Below are positions 44,343-48,376 of a stretch of DNA of 48,376 nt, in pieces. A program made the position numbers and the translations under genes. Location: contig CAMDFJ010000008.1 in NCBI GenBank assembly GCA_945897435.1, forward strand, positions 1-48,376, in the 5' to 3' direction. Position 1 is the stretch's first letter, and each line of letters opens with the position of its first letter. Source of the stretch: Candidatus Kuenenia stuttgartensis. Lineage in GTDB: Bacteria; Planctomycetota; Planctomycetia; Pirellulales; UBA1268. The notes beneath the pieces are model-generated. The model worked only from the letters and a program-made list of their open reading frames with translations, did not search any database and was not told the DNA's origin.

Positions 44343-45577
44343 GCATGCCCGACGTCCCGAGTGATGCGTTCGATCAGATCGCCGCAGCGGCGGCTTCCGG
44401 CGGTTCATCCGCGATGTTCGCGGCACTGGCAACATCGCTCATCGAACGCCGCCGCTGGCACGCCCTCTTCGACCTCCGACTGCTGGAGGCCCGCTCATCG
44501 CTCGGACTGTCGTTGTCGGGAGATCGTGAGACTGTCGATGCCGGCGTTCGTGAATCGCTCGACGCCCGCTCGCTCGAAGCCTGCCGCGAGGTCGGCTGGC
44601 CGCTGCTCGATGAGGGCCAGGTCGCAGCGGCCTGGATGTATCTTCGGGCCGCCGCGGCCCCGGCGGAGGTGGCCGCACGACTGTCCGCCATCGCCGACGA
44701 CCTGGGTGAGTCCATCGACCCCGCGGACGAGGCCTCCGAACAACGACTGCAGGAGATCATCCACGTCGCCCTCTGGGAGGGCGTCGATTCGGCCCTTGGC
44801 ATTCGGCTCGTGATCGCCAGGCAGGGCACATGCAACGCGATCACCGCCTACGAACAGGCCGTCTCGCGGCTGCCCGTCGGCCGGCAGCAGCCCGCGGCGG
44901 CCGTGCTCGTGTCGCACCTCCACCGCGAGATCGCCGCCGCGCTCGAGTCCGATCTCGGCGGGCGGGGGATACAGTTTCCGGTTGCATCGGGTGGGTCGAT
45001 CGTCGAACTCCTCGACGCCGTCGGCGGAAAGTCGGCCGATGCAGGGCTCCACGTCGATGTCTCGCACCTGCAGTCGGTGCTGCGGATCGCCCGGGTCTGC
45101 ATCGATCCAGTCGTGCTGCGGCAGGCCTGGGAACTCGCCATCTATGGCTGCCGTCTTCCCGCCGGGGTGAGTTATCCCGGGGAACCGCCATTCGAGGATG
45201 TCGCCAACGCATCGCGGCTGTTCTTCGGAGCCCAGCTTGGCCGCGATGTCGATGCCGCAGTTGCCCACTTCCGCCGTGCCGCGGCGATCGCCGCGGTCGA
45301 GGAGGCGGGCACGCTTCCTGCCGACACGCTCACCTATCTGCTCTGGCGGCTCGGCCGACCCGCCGAGGCACTGCATGCGGCTTTGGCACGCCCCGCCGAC
45401 CACGGCATGCCGAGCACGATGCAATCCTGCGGCATGCTTCCCCCGCTCGTCGAACTGGCCGTGGCAGGAGACGTCGTCGAACTGCTGCTCGATGCCTGCC
45501 GAAAACGGGGCGACGAGATCACCTTCGCCGCCGCGCTTGCCGCGGCCGATCAGCGCCGAGATCCAGAGAGGCCGTGA
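44339..45577 (+). CDS. Uncharacterised helical protein coupled to two RNA methyltransferases
   Basis: 412-residue soluble, acidic, Ala/Leu-rich protein; I recognise no domain. The sequence looks almost wholly alpha-helical with weak solenoid-like periodicity (CREVGWPLLDEGQVAAAWMY, LRQAWELAIYGCRLPAG, FRRAAAIAAVEEAG, LTYLLWRLGRPAEALHAAL), suggesting a helical-repeat scaffold. It has no signal peptide or membrane segment. The start is fixed by the ATGA overlap with the SpoU gene. Its last 28 bases overlap the convergent Cys-rich gene. Coupling to RNA-modifying genes hints at a role with RNA or ribosomes, by context only. Confidence 0.75.
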   Translation: MSMPDVPSDAFDQIAAAAASGGSSAMFAALATSLIERRRWHALFDLRLLEARSSLGLSLSGDRETVDAGVRESLDARSLEACREVGWPLLDEGQVAAAWMYLRAAAAPAEVAARLSAIADDLGESIDPADEASEQRLQEIIHVALWEGVDSALGIRLVIARQGTCNAITAYEQAVSRLPVGRQQPAAAVLVSHLHREIAAALESDLGGRGIQFPVASGGSIVELLDAVGGKSADAGLHVDVSHLQSVLRIARVCIDPVVLRQAWELAIYGCRLPAGVSYPGEPPFEDVANASRLFFGAQLGRDVDAAVAHFRRAAAIAAVEEAGTLPADTLTYLLWRLGRPAEALHAALARPADHGMPSTMQSCGMLPPLVELAVAGDVVELLLDACRKRGDEITFAAALAAADQRRDPERP

Positions 45578-45924
45578 GACCGGCACCGCTCGCAGCCGCC
45601 GCTCGTGTCGTAGCCAAACTGCTCCGGCGGGATGAACCCGCGGCCCGGCGGGAGTTGCCAGGGGGCAAGCACGTCATTCGACCGCGACCTGCCTGTGCAG
45701 TCACGCCAGCGATTGCAGGCATCGCAGGGATCGGGGCAGTTCGGCTCATCATGCACTGCTCCCCAGTAGCGTGGCCCACAGCCCGTGTCGCCGTAGGGAG
45801 TGGCCATGCCGCCGTAGCCAGGCCCGCAATCCCGGCAGCGGAAGGCTTCTCCGGCGACTGCAGTCGCTCCGAAAAGCAGGCCGAGGATGCTCCAGCGGAA
45901 AACGGTGACGGCAATGCGTTGCAT
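45550..45924 (-). CDS. Small secreted Cys-rich protein
   Basis: 124-residue protein with a signal peptide (VFRWSILGLLFGATAVAG) and about ten Cys in the mature part, several in C-x-x-C pairs: RCRDCGPG, CPDPCDAC, CERCRSHG. Glycine, proline and aromatic residues dominate the rest (YGGMATPYGDTGCGPRYWG, PPGRGFIPPEQFGY). The family is not known; the composition resembles the Cys/His-rich protein at 33919 but the sequences do not align obviously. ATG 45924 gives the best signal peptide. Its 3' end overlaps the convergent unknown gene by 28 bases. It lies downstream of glgA on the same strand, 90 bases away. Confidence 0.66.
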   Translation of the reverse strand: MQRIAVTVFRWSILGLLFGATAVAGEAFRCRDCGPGYGGMATPYGDTGCGPRYWGAVHDEPNCPDPCDACNRWRDCTGRSRSNDVLAPWQLPPGRGFIPPEQFGYDTSGGCERCRSHGLSGSRR

Positions 45925-46014
45925 GCCGGTCGTATCGGTCGGAGGGGCAGCTCCGGATTGATCCGGCCCCTTCCGCCGGCAATGTCGGGCCATCCTGCCC
46001 GGCCTACCAGAGGG

Positions 46015-47496
46015 TCATCGCACCGGAACCGGAGGCCTCGCCCTCATCCGTTCATAGACCTGCATATAGGCCCGGCCGCTCGCCTCCCACGACCAGTCGC
46101 GTTGCATCACCTGCCGAACGAGTCCTGTCCAGAGCGGCCGGTCGGCATGGGCGTCGAGCGCCCGGGAGACGGCATGGTCGAGGGCTGCGGTATTGAAGGG
46201 CTCAAACATGAAGCCGCTCGCGGTGCCCTCGCCCAGGGCCGCCGGGCTTGCGTCCACGACCGTGTCGGCGAGGCCTCCCGTGGCCCGCACCACGGGAATC
46301 GTTCCGTAACGCATGGCGTAGAGTTGGGTGAGCCCGCAGGGCTCGTACCGGCTTGGAACGAGTGCGATGTCGGCCGCCGCCAGCAGGAGGTGTGCAAGCC
46401 CTTCGTCGAACCCGATCACGAGATCGATCGTTCCCGGAAATGCCGCCGCCATCCGCCGCAGCGCATCCTCCGTCGCCGGATTGCCGGTGCCGAGGATCAT
46501 GAACCTCGCCCTGCCTCCGCCCGCCATCCGGGCGAGGAGTTCGATCACAAGATCGATCCCCTTCTGCTCGACGAGCCTTCCCACGAGAGCGATCAGCGGC
46601 CTCGGATCGGGCGCTGCATGTCCGAGTCGGGCCGCCAGCGCGACTCGCGCGGCATACTTGCCGACATCGAAGTCGTCCTCGGAATAGTTCCGCGGGATCG
46701 ATCTGTCGGTGCGCGGATCCCAGATGGCGGTGTCGATGCCGTTGACGATCCCGCTGAGGGCGTCGCTGCGCGAGGCGAGCACTCCCTCGAGCCCGCAGCC
46801 GCCTGGCTCCCGCTGGATCTCCCGGGCGTAGGTCGGGCTCACCGTGCTGATCGCATCGGCGAAGACAAGCCCGGCTTTGAGAAAGTTGAGCTGGCCGTAA
46901 AACTCCATCTGCTGCCAGTTGAAATACCGCCAGTCGAGGCCGGTGAGCAGCATATCCCAGTGCCAGAACAGGCCCTGATAGGCCATGTTGTGGATCGTCA
47001 TCAGGGTTCTGGCAGGGGCCAGCGCCGGCCACGAGGCGTAGAGCAGTTTCTGGTAGGCGGGCACGAGCCCGGCCTGCCAGTCGTGGCAGTGGATGATGTC
47101 GAAGGGCTGGCCCTGCCGACCGGCGGCCTCGAGCGCCGCGCGGGCGAAGAAGATGAATCGCTCGGAGTTGTCGGGATAATCCTCAGCCCCGCCGTAGAGC
47201 GTGGGCCTGTCGAAGCATTCGTCGTTCGCCACCAGCAGCACCCGGACATTCCCGGTGGGCAGGCGGCTCTGCAGCACCCTGGCGGGCAGATTTCGGGCAC
47301 CGATCGAGACCTCGAATTCGAGGCCCATCGGCTCGACCGAGAGCCCCTTGGCGAAGACCTCGCGATAGGCGGGGAGAACGAGGGTGACCTCACAGCCGAG
47401 TCGGGCCAGGGCGGATGGCAGCGACCCGGCGACATCGGCGAGCCCGCCCGTCTTGGCGAACGGCGCCGCCTCGCTGGCCACCATCAGCACCCGCAT
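46015..47496 (-). CDS. glgA: Glycogen synthase
   Basis: GT5 glycosyltransferase of 493 residues that extends alpha-1,4-glucan from ADP-glucose. It begins MRVLMVASEAAPFAKTGGLADV, with the KTGGL ADP-glucose-binding motif at residues 15-19 as in bacterial GlgA. Other marks: DIIHCHDWQAGLVP, TIHNMAYQGLF, ISTVSPTYAREI, GIVNGIDTAIWDP, LVGRLVEQKGIDL and the catalytic-site loop PSRYEPCGLTQLYAMRYG. The length is near the family norm. ATG 47496 is set by this N-terminus; longer in-frame starts add unconserved residues. A TATACT at 47575-47570 on the minus strand could be its -10 element, but no matching -35 was found. No other glg genes are here. Confidence 0.95.
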   Translation of the reverse strand: MRVLMVASEAAPFAKTGGLADVAGSLPSALARLGCEVTLVLPAYREVFAKGLSVEPMGLEFEVSIGARNLPARVLQSRLPTGNVRVLLVANDECFDRPTLYGGAEDYPDNSERFIFFARAALEAAGRQGQPFDIIHCHDWQAGLVPAYQKLLYASWPALAPARTLMTIHNMAYQGLFWHWDMLLTGLDWRYFNWQQMEFYGQLNFLKAGLVFADAISTVSPTYAREIQREPGGCGLEGVLASRSDALSGIVNGIDTAIWDPRTDRSIPRNYSEDDFDVGKYAARVALAARLGHAAPDPRPLIALVGRLVEQKGIDLVIELLARMAGGGRARFMILGTGNPATEDALRRMAAAFPGTIDLVIGFDEGLAHLLLAAADIALVPSRYEPCGLTQLYAMRYGTIPVVRATGGLADTVVDASPAALGEGTASGFMFEPFNTAALDHAVSRALDAHADRPLWTGLVRQVMQRDWSWEASGRAYMQVYERMRARPPVPVR

Positions 47497-47590
47497 GGCT
47501 GCACGTCTCGCATCTGAAGAAGGCGTTTGGAAACCGCCGCCTCGGCGGGCGGTCGTGTCAGGCGAGGATAGTATAAGATCGCCCGTCGTC

Positions 47591-48247
47591 ATGTGCCCGC
47601 TCGTCAATCCAGCCTCGCTGTTCAGATTTCGGCTGCCATGCGGCCGTCGCGACAATCTCTGGCCACCGGCTGCGGCAAACCTCGACGAATCGCTGCGGCT
47701 TCCGACGCTGGCGGCACTGGCCGGTGTGCCCGACCTGCTCGACCTTCGGCTCGCCTGGAACGAACAGGGCCTCGGCCTGCGGGCGACCGTCCGCGGTGTG
47801 GGCGGTTCCCGCTGGTGTCAGCCGACACGACCCGAGGACAGCGACGGGCTGCACCTCTGGATCGCGACCCGGCCAACTGGAGAAAGCCACCGTGCGGGCC
47901 GCTACTGCCGACGGCTCGCCCTGCTGCCGACCGGCGGTGGACGCCAGGCCGACAGGCCGGTCGCCGTGGCTGCGGTGATCCCGCGAACGAGCGAGATGCC
48001 GGGAGAGATTCCCGACGGATCGATCCCGATCGAGGCCCGCCTCGATCCCGATGGATGGCAGATCGACGCCTTCATCTCCGCCGCCGCGCTTCCTGGCTGG
48101 GATCCGCTGGAACTGCCCCGACTCGGCTTCTTCGCGGCCGTCATCGACCGCCGTCTGGGCAGCCTGCCATTCTGCGGACCGGCCGAGTTTCCCTGGGACA
48201 GCGACCCCACGACCTGGGCCGAACTGGAACTGCGAACCAGGCTCTAG
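47591..48247 (+). CDS. Uncharacterised protein, possible CBM9/DOMON-like beta-sandwich
   Basis: 218-residue protein without signal peptide or membrane segment. Beta-strand-rich segments LLDLRLAWNEQGLGLRATVRG, DSDGLHLWIATRP, YCRRLALLP and LPRLGFFAAVIDRRLGSLPF resemble the order of strands in CBM9- or DOMON-like domains, with W-N-E-Q-G-L and D-G-L-x-L-W as landmarks. This is a weak structural guess. It starts MCPLVNPASLFRFRLPCG at 47591, divergent from glgA (94-base gap), so it might act in polysaccharide metabolism; only position supports that. A good intrinsic terminator overlaps its stop. Confidence 0.62.
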   Translation: MCPLVNPASLFRFRLPCGRRDNLWPPAAANLDESLRLPTLAALAGVPDLLDLRLAWNEQGLGLRATVRGVGGSRWCQPTRPEDSDGLHLWIATRPTGESHRAGRYCRRLALLPTGGGRQADRPVAVAAVIPRTSEMPGEIPDGSIPIEARLDPDGWQIDAFISAAALPGWDPLELPRLGFFAAVIDRRLGSLPFCGPAEFPWDSDPTTWAELELRTRL

Positions 48248-48270
48248 CCCCAGACGTTTGCAGTTTTTTT
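48228..48270 (+). terminator. Intrinsic terminator at the end of the last gene
   Basis: AACTGCGAAC pairs with GTTTGCAGTT over 10 bp (one G-U pair) and is followed directly by a run of T (48264-48270). The stop codon lies in the 18-base loop. This is the only classic Rho-independent terminator I found in the window. Confidence 0.7.
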
Positions 48271-48376
48271 GACCCACTCCGGAAGTTGCCCGTGCCCTGG
48301 GTCGGGGTTGCCCATGCCCCGAGAGCCGGGCTCGGCGGCAAGCGGAGCCAGGATGGCGAAGCGCAGCCGGCGTGCA
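48271..48376. other. Noncoding tail of the window
   Basis: Contains an imperfect tandem of GTTGCCCGTGCCCTGGGTCGGG and GTTGCCCATGCCCCGAG (read in parts) at about 48285-48322, then G+C-rich sequence resembling the dispersed intergenic repeats. No gene is supported before the window ends. Confidence 0.4.

Noticed and set aside
44830-47517. 895-codon open frame spanning three genes on the plus strand
   Set aside because: Runs in the wrong frame through the unknown gene and antisense through the Cys-rich gene and glgA. Arg/Pro/Gly-rich translation with no recognisable motif.

Overview
The window is high-G+C chromosomal DNA from a planctomycete, most likely of the Pirellulales/Rhodopirellula type. 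The evidence is a set of near-phylum-specific families: a secreted PVC-type haem-binding beta-propeller/HEAT/cytochrome c protein, a DUF1549-DUF1553 planctomycete cytochrome paired with a Tat-exported DUF1501 protein, a repeat-rich YTV-type surface protein, several small secreted Cys/His-rich proteins, and LpxB. I see no rRNA, tRNA, CRISPR, transposase or phage genes. Gene order looks like ordinary chromosome with dispersed intergenic repeats.

Layout. 1-225: short tandem and hairpin repeats. 226-3042 (minus): SGNH hydrolase, M50 protease and lpxB in one operon. 3219-6647: the large PVC cytochrome, convergent with an MFS transporter (6658-8016). 8130-9696: exported lactonase-fold protein and panD. 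9712-10296 (minus): CYTH protein. 10381-12897: thioredoxin lipoprotein, ThiD2-ThiE (minus) and a membrane TPR-like protein. 13112-15658: clpC, then a tiny zinc-ribbon gene facing it. 16174-20170: TlpA-like lipoprotein and an mlaE-mlaF-mlaD lipid-transport operon.

20261-27188 is the most unusual part, a cyanophycin locus. A DUF1854 gene and an ABC exporter with an N-terminal PH-like domain run leftwards. An 892-bp intergenic region separates them from a rightward cyanophycin synthetase. That synthetase continues in the same frame, with no stop, into a complete SET-domain lysine-methyltransferase module. A near-consensus sigma-54 promoter lies about 600 bases upstream of it, which fits a nitrogen-storage gene.

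27445-29133: YTV-type repeat protein. 29548-33885: icd, DUF429, MerR-TPR regulator and an Ntn amidase. 33919-34823 (minus): two small secreted proteins. 35055-37220: topoisomerase VI subunit B, with no subunit A next to it and an apparently duplicated H2TH region. 37310-42553 (minus): DUF1501, DUF1549/1553 and a secreted coiled-coil protein. 42604-45577: two RNA methyltransferases and an unknown gene joined by ATGA overlaps. 45550-47496 (minus): small Cys-rich secreted protein and glycogen synthase. 47591-48247: a protein of unknown function followed by a good intrinsic terminator.

Starts were chosen from ribosome-binding sites, domain boundaries and signal peptides; where this is uncertain the entry says so. 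All functions are inferred from sequence reading alone, with no database search.
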